A stretch of DNA of 64,000 nucleotides from an uncultured Bacilli bacterium. Lineage in GTDB: Bacteria > Bacillota_I > Bacilli_A > RFN20 > DUOF01. The stretch's first letter is position 1, and each line of letters begins with the position of its first letter. Below the pieces are notes generated by a model, which made no database searches, was not told the DNA's origin, and saw only the letters and a list, made by a program, of their open reading frames with translations. The position numbers and the translations under genes were made by a program. Shown here piece after piece: positions 17,501 to 25,200 of the stretch. The stretch spans positions 32,787 through 96,786 of the forward strand of contig CALVUJ010000001.1 of assembly GCA_944363575.1 (NCBI GenBank), in the 5' to 3' direction.

Positions 17501-18817
17501 TTTTCGTGGTTTAACAAAAGTTTGGAAAGTATCTAATTGCATTCCATTTTTCATTTTAACAGCACCAATTTCAATGATATCTTCGAGCCTAGATGATAAA
17601 CCTGTTGTCTCTAAGTCAAAAGATACGTAAGTAGCAGTTTCTAGGTCTACATTACTAGGATTCATTATATGTTTATTGTGTTCTTCAATGACATAAGCTT
17701 CTAATCCATAAATTACTTTTATATCTTTTCCTTTAGAGGCATTATTAGCATCAGGGTAAGCTTGCACTACACCATGATCAGTAATGGCAATGGCACTATG
17801 CCCCCATTCAATAGCTTGTTTAATATAATCACTTGCATCTACTACACCATCCATATTAGACATTTTAGTATGGGTATGTAATTCTACTCTTTTAACTTCA
17901 GCATTATCATATATTTTTTCATCTACTTCTATTTTTTCCATTGTTGAAGCAGTTAAAACGTCTTCTTTTTCATAGTTATCATAACTTACACTACCCTTTA
18001 TTTTTACCCAATCGCCTTTTTTAAAACTTTTCAATAACTCTCTATTTAAACGAGAACTTTCAAAACCTTTTACACTTATTGAATCATTGTAGTCTGTTAT
18101 GTAATAACTCATTATTAATTTGTTGTTGTATTCTTTTTCTTCAATAGCAAAGATTTTGCCAGAAACTAAAACATTTTTATCATTTGATTTTAATGAACAT
18201 ATTTCTATTTCATCTTCTGGATGAACATAATAATCGTTTTTGATTCCTGCTGTTTCATAGTGAATTTCCTTTTTAGTTTGTTCACTATTTTTTTCAATTA
18301 TTCTATTAATTTCACTTTGAAATTCTTTACTTATATCTATAGTTTCTTTTTTATTGTGAACGAATTCTACTATTTTATTTATTCCTAAAGTATTAAAAAT
18401 GTTTTGAAACTCTTTTTTATAGGTTAAAAAAGAATCTTTTTGCATTTCGCTAGGAAAAATAAAGTTAATTTTATCTTTTATTATTTCAATATCTATATTT
18501 TTAATAGATTGGAACATAGCGATATTTTGATATTTTTTTAAGGTAACTTCTTCATAAATTTTTTTAATATACGTAGAATTGATTAAGGTATCATGTTGAA
18601 TAATGTTTATATTAAAATTATATTTTTTACTTCTTTTTATATCTTCTATAACAAAATAAATTAAAGGGTTACACAAATCATTAAATGTAATATCAATAAT
18701 AAATTTTTTTGTTGATGTTATATAAGTTGCATTTTGTAAGATACCATTTTTAAATAAATTTATTTGTTCATCATTTAATTCTAGGTTAGTAAGAAAATCT
18801 TTTAGTTTAGTGTCCAT
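14516..18817 (-). CDS. polC: DNA polymerase III PolC (Gram-positive replicative polymerase)
   Basis: About 1433 residues, the normal PolC length. Order: N-terminal domain, an OB region, a PHP domain opening with VELHTHTKMSNMDGV and continuing with AIAITDHG, an inserted DnaQ-type 3'-5' exonuclease (YVSFDLETTGLSS), then the C-family polymerase with the catalytic segment PDIDLNFSGDYQ. A four-cysteine zinc motif (ICDNCKYCEF...CPHCG) and the TTGQHPGGIIV loop are present, and a helix-hairpin-helix lies near the C-terminus. ATG 18817 has GGTGAT seven bases upstream; the GTG at 18829 overlaps that site. It is last in the rpsB-tsf-pyrH-frr-cdsA-rseP-polC series. Confidence 0.97.
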   Translation of the reverse strand: MDTKLKDFLTNLELNDEQINLFKNGILQNATYITSTKKFIIDITFNDLCNPLIYFVIEDIKRSKKYNFNINIIQHDTLINSTYIKKIYEEVTLKKYQNIAMFQSIKNIDIEIIKDKINFIFPSEMQKDSFLTYKKEFQNIFNTLGINKIVEFVHNKKETIDISKEFQSEINRIIEKNSEQTKKEIHYETAGIKNDYYVHPEDEIEICSLKSNDKNVLVSGKIFAIEEKEYNNKLIMSYYITDYNDSISVKGFESSRLNRELLKSFKKGDWVKIKGSVSYDNYEKEDVLTASTMEKIEVDEKIYDNAEVKRVELHTHTKMSNMDGVVDASDYIKQAIEWGHSAIAITDHGVVQAYPDANNASKGKDIKVIYGLEAYVIEEHNKHIMNPSNVDLETATYVSFDLETTGLSSRLEDIIEIGAVKMKNGMQLDTFQTFVKPRKELSAFTTNLTNITNDMVKNAPKLEEALAQFLEFSKDCILVAHNAIFDVSFIKEAISKLGFPKLTNPIIDTLPLSRYLYSDHRSHTLGSVARRFNIEYDEEVAHRADYDAQVLANVFEIMLHELTTNKNIKKHHEIETLQDTNNLKKRPFHVNILVKNQQGIKDLYKLVSKSNIEYYNEVPLIPRKILESFRENFLIGSACSKGEVFDIASTRNYEDLLEVASFYDFLEVQPLDNYSYLIDTNSIDNQETLKTIIKFIIEAGKELKIPVVATSDAHYVNPKQKIFRDVYITAQAIGGKHHPLYDFKKRIKENPNQHLRTTDEMLKAFDFLDKDLAYEIVVTNSNLIANKIEKVIPLKDGTYSPKMENDKEELTRICWETAHKLYGENLPDIVKNRVEKELNSIIGNGFAVMYYIAHKLVKKSNEDGYIVGSRGSVGSSLVAHLTGITEVNALAPHYICDNCKYCEFVTDPNIYSGYDLPEKVCPHCGMILRGEGQNIPFETFLGFKGDKVPDIDLNFSGDYQAKAHDYTKVLFGEENVYRAGTIGTVAEKTAYGYVKGYLEEIGKENQVRKAEMRRLSIGCEGVKRTTGQHPGGIIVIPNYMDVYDFTPIQYPADSLDANWKTTHFDFHAIHDNVLKLDILGHVDPTALKMLYDLTGINPKDISCSDKKVLSLFTSCEALGVTKEDILNENGVIGIPEFGTNFVKKMVLEAKPQTFAELVQISGLSHGTDVWNGNAQTLINNKTCKLMEVIGCRDDIMGYLINKGIESSLSFKIMEAVRKGKGLSPEFEEEMKKNNVPDWYIASCKKIKYMFPKAHAVAYVTMAMRVAWYKVYKPLEYYAVYFSTRCDAYDIETMIKGKEAIKSRFLDIQSRKANFSTAKDVSNKEENLLITLESAIEMTARGFKFSNIDLYKSEAKNFVVDYENNALIPPFSSIDGLGESVANSVVEARKNGEFISIEDLTNRTQLNGTNIKMLEKLGVLKDLQPKNQLELELF

Positions 18818-18833
18818 ACTGCTAATCACCTAC

Positions 18834-19952
18834 CTAAAAGAGTGTAATAACATCTTTTATTGTTACTACTATCATTAAACCAAATAAGAAAATCAAACCA
18901 GCCATATTAATAATACTTTCAATTTTTGGATTGAATTTTTTGTTTGTGATAGTTTCTCCAATTGAAATGAAAAAGCGGGCCCCATCTAGTCCTGGGATTG
19001 GTAAAAGATTGAAAAATCCTAGGTTAACAGAGATGATGGCTAAGAACCAAATATATGATAAAAATCCTTGGCTTGCCATTTGAGCGGATATAGCATACAC
19101 TTGAACAGGGCCACCAACTTGATTGAACCCTTCTTTAGTAAATAAGGAACCAATAGCTTGAAACATTAAAACGATAATTTCTCCAAAAGTTTTAAAAGTT
19201 AAACCAATTCCTTCAAAGAAACCAGGTGTTTTTAAAAAGAAGCCAATTCCAAATATTTCAGCAGTTTCTGATTCAGCATTATATGTTCTAGTTAAAGTAG
19301 CGGTTTTTTGTTCATTTTCATGTAGGTAATTGATAGTTAATTCTTGTGTTTTATTAGCAGAATTAGGAACTTCTTTATTAACTATTTCTATTAACTCACT
19401 AATAGTGGAAACGTTGCAAGTTTCTTCAATACAGCTGGAATAAATTATTTCATCATTTTCTTTTATAACGTTACTACTAACAGAAATAATTTTATCTCCT
19501 GTTCTTAATCCTGCTTCATAAGCAATTGATTCATTACTAATTGTAAAACGGTTATCATTGCTATTAACACCACTTGCAAAAATATAAATAGCAATTAAAA
19601 TGATTGCAAAAACAAAATTGAAGGTAACACCAGCGATTGTAATAATAGCTCTTTTCCATGGCTTTATACCATTAATTGTCCTTTCAGGAGGAATGTTTAA
19701 TTTTTGCTCTTCTTCATCATCTTGAACTTCACCAGCCATTGCGACGTATCCTCCGATTGGTAAATATCTTAAAGAGTATTTAGTTTCAGGATCTTTTTTG
19801 AATTTTTTACTTACAATTGCAGGTCCCATTCCTAAAGAAAACTCCAAACAATATACTTTAAATAATTTAGCAAATAAAAAATGGCCTAATTCATGAATAA
19901 AAATTAATAGGGATAGCGCTATTAAAAATAATAATAAATTTAAGATAAACAT
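18834..19952 (-). CDS. rseP: Site-2 intramembrane zinc metalloprotease RseP (RasP)
   Basis: 372 residues. HELGH at residues 20-24 in the first membrane helix gives the zinc ligands, and NLLPIPGLDGARF in the third helix supplies the catalytic Asp. A single PDZ domain (GLRTGDKIISV) lies between. The enzyme cuts regulated membrane proteins such as anti-sigma factors after a first cleavage. It has a GGGTG ribosome site before ATG 19952 and sits between cdsA and polC; dxr, which usually precedes it, is absent here. Confidence 0.95.
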   Translation of the reverse strand: MFILNLLLFLIALSLLIFIHELGHFLFAKLFKVYCLEFSLGMGPAIVSKKFKKDPETKYSLRYLPIGGYVAMAGEVQDDEEEQKLNIPPERTINGIKPWKRAIITIAGVTFNFVFAIILIAIYIFASGVNSNDNRFTISNESIAYEAGLRTGDKIISVSSNVIKENDEIIYSSCIEETCNVSTISELIEIVNKEVPNSANKTQELTINYLHENEQKTATLTRTYNAESETAEIFGIGFFLKTPGFFEGIGLTFKTFGEIIVLMFQAIGSLFTKEGFNQVGGPVQVYAISAQMASQGFLSYIWFLAIISVNLGFFNLLPIPGLDGARFFISIGETITNKKFNPKIESIINMAGLIFLFGLMIVVTIKDVITLF

Positions 19953-19967
19953 GTAAACACCCTTTCT

Positions 19968-20810
19968 TTATAATAATGTCATAAACAAAATTTGAAATAT
20001 AATACAATTAAAGCATAAACTATCAATTCGATCAGTTAACCCACCGTGTCCAGGTAATAGATTTCCAAAATCTTTAACTTCATAACTTCTTTTTATCATA
20101 CTGAATACTAAATCTCCTATTTGGCCAACGATAGTTAAAACGAAGGCAAGTAATAATACTTTAAATGGTTCGTTGACTACTAATGATGAATTATATGCTA
20201 GATTTAAGAAATTAGTAGTTCCTTCGTTAGTGAAAATAGGGAAGAAAATGTTAAAGATAAAAGAAATTACTAAAGCACAAATAATACCTCCAATAGATCC
20301 TTCAATAGATTTTTTAGGTGAAATTCTTTCATTTAGACGATGTTTACCAAATTTAGAACCTATAAACAAAGCAAAGATATCTACTGAACAAGTTGTTATG
20401 ACTACAAATGCTAAGGCATTAGCGTTATCGTTAATTGATCTAATGTATAGTAAACTTTGACTAAATAAGTTCATTAAGATAACAAATAAACTTAAAAAGG
20501 TAGCTTCTTTAAAGTCTAATTTTTCATACCATAAAGCTATTAAATAATAAATAAAGATTGGTAGAAAAATTAACCAATAAGATGTTTGAAGGGAATTAGC
20601 AGGATAAAAATAATGGTATAGTGTTGTTCCTGTGATTAGAATAATGGTTAATATTTTGATTAATGGATGATGCTTTTTTAGATTAGTTATTTCATATCCT
20701 ACTCCACCTAATAATAATATTATGCCAATTAGGTAAGGGATATTACCTAGTAATAATAAAGGTATAACAATTAAACCAATTAATAAACCAGTGATTATTC
20801 TTTTCTTCAT
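19968..20810 (-). CDS. cdsA: Phosphatidate cytidylyltransferase (CDP-diglyceride synthase)
   Basis: 280 residues with about eight membrane helices. The family signature is complete: SMIKRSYEVKDFGNLLPGHGG followed by LTDRIDSL, including the two metal-binding Asp. It makes CDP-diacylglycerol from phosphatidic acid and CTP for all acidic phospholipids. GGAGGAATTG precedes ATG 20810. uppS, which normally sits immediately upstream, is missing; instead a terminator after frr (20893-20915) separates cdsA from it, so cdsA-rseP-polC probably have their own promoter within 20811-20890. Confidence 0.95.
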   Translation of the reverse strand: MKKRIITGLLIGLIVIPLLLLGNIPYLIGIILLLGGVGYEITNLKKHHPLIKILTIILITGTTLYHYFYPANSLQTSYWLIFLPIFIYYLIALWYEKLDFKEATFLSLFVILMNLFSQSLLYIRSINDNANALAFVVITTCSVDIFALFIGSKFGKHRLNERISPKKSIEGSIGGIICALVISFIFNIFFPIFTNEGTTNFLNLAYNSSLVVNEPFKVLLLAFVLTIVGQIGDLVFSMIKRSYEVKDFGNLLPGHGGLTDRIDSLCFNCIIFQILFMTLL

Positions 20811-20892
20811 CTACAATTCCTCCAAACTCTTTAATAATAATACCATAAATTAGCTTAATAGTAACGCTAAAATAATAAATTATTTTAACATA

Positions 20893-20915
20893 ACAAAAGG
20901 AGTATTTAATACTCC
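20893..20915 (-). terminator. Terminator after frr
   Basis: The minus strand reads GGAGTA-TTAAA-TACTCC (20915-20899) followed by TTTTGTT. It splits the usual rpsB-to-polC operon between frr and cdsA. Confidence 0.65.
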
Positions 20916-20946
20916 CTTATATTTTATGATAATCTTTAAACAATTA

Positions 20947-21492
20947 TTAGATACTCATGATATCTTTTTCTTTATTTTTAGCAATAGTGTCAATTTTCTT
21001 TATGAATTCATCAGTAAGTTTTTGAACATTATCTTCAAAGCCTTTTTTAGCATCTTCAGAAACTTCTTTATTCTTTTTAATAGTGTCATTAGCATCTCTA
21101 CGAATGTTTCTAATAACAACTTTAGCATCTTCACAATAACGAGATACTTGTTTACATAATTCTTTTCTTCTTTCTTCAGTTAAAGCAGGAATAATAATTC
21201 TTATAACAGTTCCATCATTATTAGGAGTTAATCCTAAATTAGCTTCAACGATAGCCTTTTCTATTTCTTTTAAAGTGCTTTTATCATAAGCTTTAATTAA
21301 TAACATTCTAGGTTCAGGTATAGAAATAGAAGCTACTTGATTTAATGGTGTTTTAAAACCATAATACATAACTTCTACTCTATCAAGGATACTAGCACTA
21401 GCAATACCTGTTCTTACTGTAGATAGTTCACTTTCGTATGAATCAATTGATTTTGACATTTTTGCTTTTGTGTTTTCAATTAAATTATCCAT
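20947..21492 (-). CDS. frr: Ribosome recycling factor
   Basis: 181 residues, family length 185. The N-terminal half includes LSTVRTGIASASILDRVEV (the R-T-G-R-A-type RRF signature) and LNQVASISIPEPRMLLI; the C-terminal helix has RRDANDTIKK. RRF splits post-termination ribosomes with EF-G. One base separates it from the pyrH stop, so it is translated from the same message, which ends at the terminator downstream. Confidence 0.97.
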   Translation of the reverse strand: MDNLIENTKAKMSKSIDSYESELSTVRTGIASASILDRVEVMYYGFKTPLNQVASISIPEPRMLLIKAYDKSTLKEIEKAIVEANLGLTPNNDGTVIRIIIPALTEERRKELCKQVSRYCEDAKVVIRNIRRDANDTIKKNKEVSEDAKKGFEDNVQKLTDEFIKKIDTIAKNKEKDIMSI

Positions 21493-21493
21493 T

Positions 21494-22216
21494 TTACATT
21501 TCCTCTCCTACAAAGGTTCCTATTTCTTGACCTTTGACAACGTTAATTATAGCATCTTTTTCATCCATATTAAAGATTATTAAATTAATTTTATTACTTT
21601 GACATAATGTAACAGCATTTAAATCAATAACCTCTAGTTTTTTATATAAAATTTCATCATAAGAAATCTTATCATATTTAACAGCATCTTTATATTTATT
21701 AGGATCTTTATTATATACTCCATCTACACCATTTTTAGCCATTAAAATTACATCGGCTTTCATTTCACTTGCTCTTAATGCTGAAGCAGTATCGGTAGAG
21801 AAGTATGGGTTACCTGTTCCTCCAGCAAAGATAACAACTTTTTTATTAGATAAATGTTTTAAAGCTTTTAAATAGATGTAAGGCTCGCAAACTTGATTAA
21901 TGTTAATAGCACTCATAACAACATTAGCTACTCCTAAAGCATCTAAAACGGCTTTAAAAGCAAGTGAATTAAAGATAGTAGCTACCATACCCATGTAATC
22001 AGCAGGGGTTCTCTCAATAGATAATTCTTCACAATATTTACCCCTAAAGATATTACCTCCACCAATAACAATTCCTATTTCTACACCATTTTCTACTAAA
22101 GTTTTAACTTGCTTTCCTACTTCAAACATAACATCTTTATTTAAAACTTTGCTAGATTTTTCTTCACCCATTAAAGCTTCGCCACTTAACTTAAGTAAAA
22201 TCCTATTATATTTCAT
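21494..22216 (-). CDS. pyrH: Uridylate kinase
   Basis: 240 residues, amino-acid kinase fold, hexameric bacterial UMP kinase. It opens with RILLKLSGEALMG (phosphate-binding Lys), then GIVIGGGNIFRG, and has VVIFAGGTGNPYFSTDTAS for UMP and ATP binding. It phosphorylates UMP to UDP. TAGGAGGAACTATATT precedes ATG 22216. A hairpin with T-run at 22234-22260 separates it from tsf, which should lower pyrH-frr output relative to rpsB-tsf. Confidence 0.97.
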   Translation of the reverse strand: MKYNRILLKLSGEALMGEEKSSKVLNKDVMFEVGKQVKTLVENGVEIGIVIGGGNIFRGKYCEELSIERTPADYMGMVATIFNSLAFKAVLDALGVANVVMSAININQVCEPYIYLKALKHLSNKKVVIFAGGTGNPYFSTDTASALRASEMKADVILMAKNGVDGVYNKDPNKYKDAVKYDKISYDEILYKKLEVIDLNAVTLCQSNKINLIIFNMDEKDAIINVVKGQEIGTFVGEEM

Positions 22217-22233
22217 AATATAGTTCCTCCTAT

Positions 22234-22260
22234 TAAAAAGACGCTCACAAGAGCATCTTA
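22234..22260 (-). terminator. Intercistronic terminator/attenuator between tsf and pyrH
   Basis: The minus strand reads AAGATGCTC-TTGT-GAGCGTCTT (22259-22238) then five T-rich bases. One pair is G-U. It likely gives partial termination inside the operon. Confidence 0.7.
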
Positions 22261-22263
22261 AAA

Positions 22264-23151
22264 TTATTTTCCTACTTGATTCATAACTTCTTCAGCAAAG
22301 TTATCTTCTCTTTTTTGTAATCCTTCACCAACAGCATATCTAACAAATTTAGTAACAGTAGCACTATATTGTTTAAGATATTTACTAACACTTATACTAG
22401 GATCTTTAACAAATGGTTGTTCTACTAAACTGATTTCGGCTTTCCATTTATTAATTTTTCCTTCTAAAATCTTTTGAAGTGCTGCTTCAGGTTTATCTTT
22501 TAATTTTTCATCATTTTGAGCAGCCATTGTTTGGATATGTAATTCTTTTTCTGTTTCTTCTGCAGGAATATCAGTAGTATTTACATATAAAGGGCTAGAA
22601 GCAGCAATATGCATAGCTACATCCTTAGCAATATCAGTTCTATCAGTGTTTGTTACAATACATACAGCACCAATTTTTCCACCCATGTGTAGGTAGCTTC
22701 CAAATGAATCGTTGCTAGTTTTTTCTAATAAAGTAACTCTTCTTAAAGTTAATTTTTCACCAATAGTAGCAGTGTTAGCTACGATAGCATCGTTAACAGT
22801 AGCACCATTTAATGGAGCCTTTAAAGCTTCTTCTAAAGTTGTTGCTTTTGCTTTTAATGCAGCAGTTGCAATCTCATTAACAAAATTAATGAATTTTTCA
22901 TTTTTTGCTACGAAATCAGTTTCAGAATTTACTTCACATATTAAAGCATAATTTCCTTCAGTAGCAATTGTAGTTAAGCCTTCAGCAGCTATTCTATCAG
23001 CTTTTTTTGCAGCTTTAGCAATCCCTTTTTCTCTTAACCAATCACTAGCCTTATCAATATCAGCATTACATTCAACAAGAGCTTTTTTACAATCTAGCAT
23101 TCCAGCACCTGTTCTTTCACGTAAATTTTTGATTAATTCAGTAGTTATCAT
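22264..23151 (-). CDS. tsf: Elongation factor Ts
   Basis: 295 residues. The UBA-like N-terminus reads LIKNLRERTGAGMLDCKKALVE, the core contact is EVNSETDFVAKNEKF (the TDFV motif that opens EF-Tu), and MHIAASSPLYV is the dimerisation region. It recycles EF-Tu-GDP. GGAGGGATAATC before ATG 23151 overlaps the rpsB stop region; rpsB and tsf are two bases apart. Confidence 0.98.
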   Translation of the reverse strand: MITTELIKNLRERTGAGMLDCKKALVECNADIDKASDWLREKGIAKAAKKADRIAAEGLTTIATEGNYALICEVNSETDFVAKNEKFINFVNEIATAALKAKATTLEEALKAPLNGATVNDAIVANTATIGEKLTLRRVTLLEKTSNDSFGSYLHMGGKIGAVCIVTNTDRTDIAKDVAMHIAASSPLYVNTTDIPAEETEKELHIQTMAAQNDEKLKDKPEAALQKILEGKINKWKAEISLVEQPFVKDPSISVSKYLKQYSATVTKFVRYAVGEGLQKREDNFAEEVMNQVGK

Positions 23152-23153
23152 GA

Positions 23154-23981
23154 TTATCCCTCCATTTTTTCTTCTTTAACTTCTTCTTTTTTCTCTTGTT
23201 CTAAAGCTTCTTGCATTGAAACTTCACCTTCAGCATCAGGAGTGTATGCTATTACTGGTTGACCTCCCTTAGCTTCTACTACAGCATCTGCCATAACTGA
23301 TACAAGTAATTTAATAGACTTTGTAGCATCATCGTTACCAGGAAGAATGTAGTCAACATCATCTGGATCACTATTAGTATCAACAATACCAAATACAGGT
23401 ATATTTAACTTTCTAGCTTCTAAAACAGCATTGTGTTCTAAACGAGGATCTACAACAAAAATAGCATTAGGTACTCTTCTCATTTCTTTAATTCCACCTA
23501 AGTTCTTTTCTAATTTTTCAGCTTCTCTTTTTAAACCGATAACTTCAATCTTAGGTAAAATGTCAAATGTACCATTTTCTTCCATCTTTTCTATATCTTT
23601 TAATCTTTTAATACTTTTTTGAATTGTTTTAAAGTTAGTCATTGTTCCACCTAACCATCTATTAGTTACGTAGAATGATCCACTTCTTAAAGCTTCTTCT
23701 CTAATAATTTCTTGAGATGTTCTTTTTGTTCCAACAAATAAAACTTTTCCACCATCTTCAACGATTTTCTTTAAAGCATTATAAGCTTCTTCAATCTTAA
23801 CTGCTGATTTTTCTAAATCGATGATATAGATACCATTTCTAGCAGTGTAGATATATTTTTTCATTTTAGGATTCCAACGTCTAGTTTGATGTCCAAAATG
23901 AACGCCTGCTTCTAATAATTTTCTAGTAGTAATAACTGGAGCAGTTTCAGTTTGTACTACGTTTGCACTTTCTTCACTCAT
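23154..23981 (-). CDS. rpsB: 30S ribosomal protein S2
   Basis: 275 residues with N- and C-terminal extensions rich in Glu. The core signature [21 protein letters not shown] and the later [38 protein letters not shown] are intact. First gene of the rpsB-tsf-pyrH-frr operon, with a consensus promoter at 24111-24139 and a structured leader. GGGAGGACTTTACTA precedes the start. Confidence 0.98.
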   Translation of the reverse strand: MSEESANVVQTETAPVITTRKLLEAGVHFGHQTRRWNPKMKKYIYTARNGIYIIDLEKSAVKIEEAYNALKKIVEDGGKVLFVGTKRTSQEIIREEALRSGSFYVTNRWLGGTMTNFKTIQKSIKRLKDIEKMEENGTFDILPKIEVIGLKREAEKLEKNLGGIKEMRRVPNAIFVVDPRLEHNAVLEARKLNIPVFGIVDTNSDPDDVDYILPGNDDATKSIKLLVSVMADAVVEAKGGQPVIAYTPDAEGEVSMQEALEQEKKEEVKEEKMEG

Positions 23982-24104
23982 TAGTAAAGTCCTCCCTTTC
24001 GTTTTTCCTCCATCAACTACTTTTTCTCACTCTTAATCTGGCACCTTTGCCTAAGAGCACTTGAGAAATTGACCATTGATGTGTGTATTAGTTGTTTTAC
24101 AACC
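23982..24104 (-). promoter_or_regulatory. rpsB 5' leader with a stable hairpin
   Basis: On the minus strand CTCTTA-GGCA-AAGG-TGCC-AGAT-TAAGAG (24057-24030) forms a two-part stem with a one-sided bulge. The long untranslated leader ahead of a ribosomal protein gene suggests autogenous control by S2, which is inferred. Confidence 0.5.
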
Positions 24105-24110
24105 TTGTGT

Positions 24111-24139
24111 ATTCTAGCATATATTTAAGTTTGGTTCAA
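24111..24139 (-). promoter_or_regulatory. Extended -10 promoter of the rpsB operon
   Basis: Minus-strand TTGAAC (24139-24134), 17-base spacer and TAGAAT (24116-24111) with TG one base before the -10. A strong vegetative promoter, as expected for translation genes. Confidence 0.75.
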
Positions 24140-24206
24140 GGTATTAATTATATTAATTTTATGCACGGGACAATAGTTTAGTGCATATATTTTAATGGTG
24201 ATATAT

Positions 24207-24566
24207 ATGGATAAATTAGAAGAGTTTAAAAGTTTTATTAAGGATAAACCTTTTTTAAAAAGGAAAGTAGATAATAAGGAGACTACTTGGCAAAGTTTAT
24301 ATGAGACGTATGATTTATTTGGCGAAGAGGCAGATGTTTTTAAGGAAGAGAGAAATGTTAACGAGACTACAGTTAATAATGTAAACAACAACAATAATAA
24401 TGGGAGTATATTAAAGATGCTAGAAGGGGTTAATTTGGATAAGATTAGTGAAAATTTAGAAGGAATGAAAAAAATATTAGGGGTGCTTGGAGAATTTACG
24501 AGGAAAGAAGATCCTAAAGTTACTAGAAGGTCGATGCCTAGGACTCCAAGGAGGTATGATGATTAA
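24207..24566 (+). CDS. ylbD: YlbD-like putative spore coat protein
   Basis: 119 residues. The N-terminus LEEFKSFIKDKPFLKRKVDNKETTWQSLYETYDLFGE matches the start of the YlbD family (putative coat proteins of Bacillus), followed by a low-complexity Asn run (VNNVNNNNNNG), an amphipathic helix, and a basic Arg/Pro tail RRSMPRTPRR. The order ylbD-ylbE-ylbF here is the same as in Bacillus, which supports the call. The start is placed at ATG 24207 because GGTGAT at 24197-24202 precedes it; ATG 24195 would overlap that site. Coat assignment rests on the family only. Confidence 0.75.
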   Translation: MDKLEEFKSFIKDKPFLKRKVDNKETTWQSLYETYDLFGEEADVFKEERNVNETTVNNVNNNNNNGSILKMLEGVNLDKISENLEGMKKILGVLGEFTRKEDPKVTRRSMPRTPRRYDD

Positions 24567-24781
24567 TGAGAAGTAATGTAGTGGCTATTTTAGATAAAGA
24601 TCCTGATTATTGGAAATTTTTAAGAGAGAAGCCATATTGGCATCGTGTTTTAAGTGTTGATAGCAGTAAAATTAGAGATTTTTTAGAAGATTATAAGGTA
24701 ACGAGAAGGAAAAGGTTTATTGATAAGGTTGAAGATACATCTAATTTATTAACGATAGTGCAAGCAATGATGGAGGAGTAA
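24566..24781 (+). CDS. ylbE: YlbE-like protein
   Basis: 71 residues. The phrase DYWKFLREKPYWHRVLSVDSSKIRDF matches the YlbE-like family, short Bacillota proteins of unknown function encoded between ylbD and ylbF. The ATG overlaps the last base region of the previous gene, with GGAGGT at 24550-24555 inside it, so translation is coupled. Function is not known; the constant neighbourhood ties it to the sporulation/competence ylb cluster. Confidence 0.75.
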   Translation: MRSNVVAILDKDPDYWKFLREKPYWHRVLSVDSSKIRDFLEDYKVTRRKRFIDKVEDTSNLLTIVQAMMEE

Positions 24782-24784
24782 CTA

Positions 24785-24813
24785 TTGTTATTTAATAATT
24801 ATTTTTGTATAAT
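24785..24813 (+). promoter_or_regulatory. Promoter of ylbF
   Basis: TTGTTA (24785-24790), 17-base spacer and a perfect TATAAT (24808-24813). It gives ylbF an expression independent of ylbD-ylbE. Confidence 0.75.
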
Positions 24814-24828
24814 CTTCAGGGTGATTTT

Positions 24829-25200
24829 ATGAATAATAGTGATATTCTAGTTTTAACATATGAATTAAAAGATAAAATTAAAGAGAGTAGTTTTTATTTA
24901 GATTTAAAAGAGAAAGAAAAGAGCATGTTAGAAGATGATGAATGCTTTAAACTTTTGAGCGAGTATCAAAAAGTTCAAGAAGAGTATAATGAGGCTAAAA
25001 GGTTTGAAAAATATGGTGGGAAAGTAGAGGAAAGATTGAAAGAACTTAGTGAAATAAAGTATAGGGTAGATGAAAATGAATTAGTAAAGGCATATAATTT
25101 AGCATATAAAACGATGGTTAAGGAGTTAAAGAAAATAGAAAAGATTGTTTTTAAAGATATTATTGAAGAGAGAAGAAAATTAGTGATAGAAGAAGAGTAA
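24829..25200 (+). CDS. ylbF: YlbF/YmcA-family regulator (RNase Y specificity factor homologue)
   Basis: 123 residues, almost entirely helical and charged: ILVLTYELKDKIKESSFYLDLKEKEKSM then LLSEYQKVQEEYNEAKR, the Com_YlbF pattern. In Bacillus, YlbF, YmcA and YaaT form an Fe-S complex that redirects RNase Y and promotes competence and sporulation. A cysteine is present at DDECF, but cluster ligands cannot be judged from this copy. The start has AGGGTGATTTT upstream. Its 3' end overlaps the convergent ylbJ by 41 bases. Confidence 0.8.
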   Translation: MNNSDILVLTYELKDKIKESSFYLDLKEKEKSMLEDDECFKLLSEYQKVQEEYNEAKRFEKYGGKVEERLKELSEIKYRVDENELVKAYNLAYKTMVKELKKIEKIVFKDIIEERRKLVIEEE

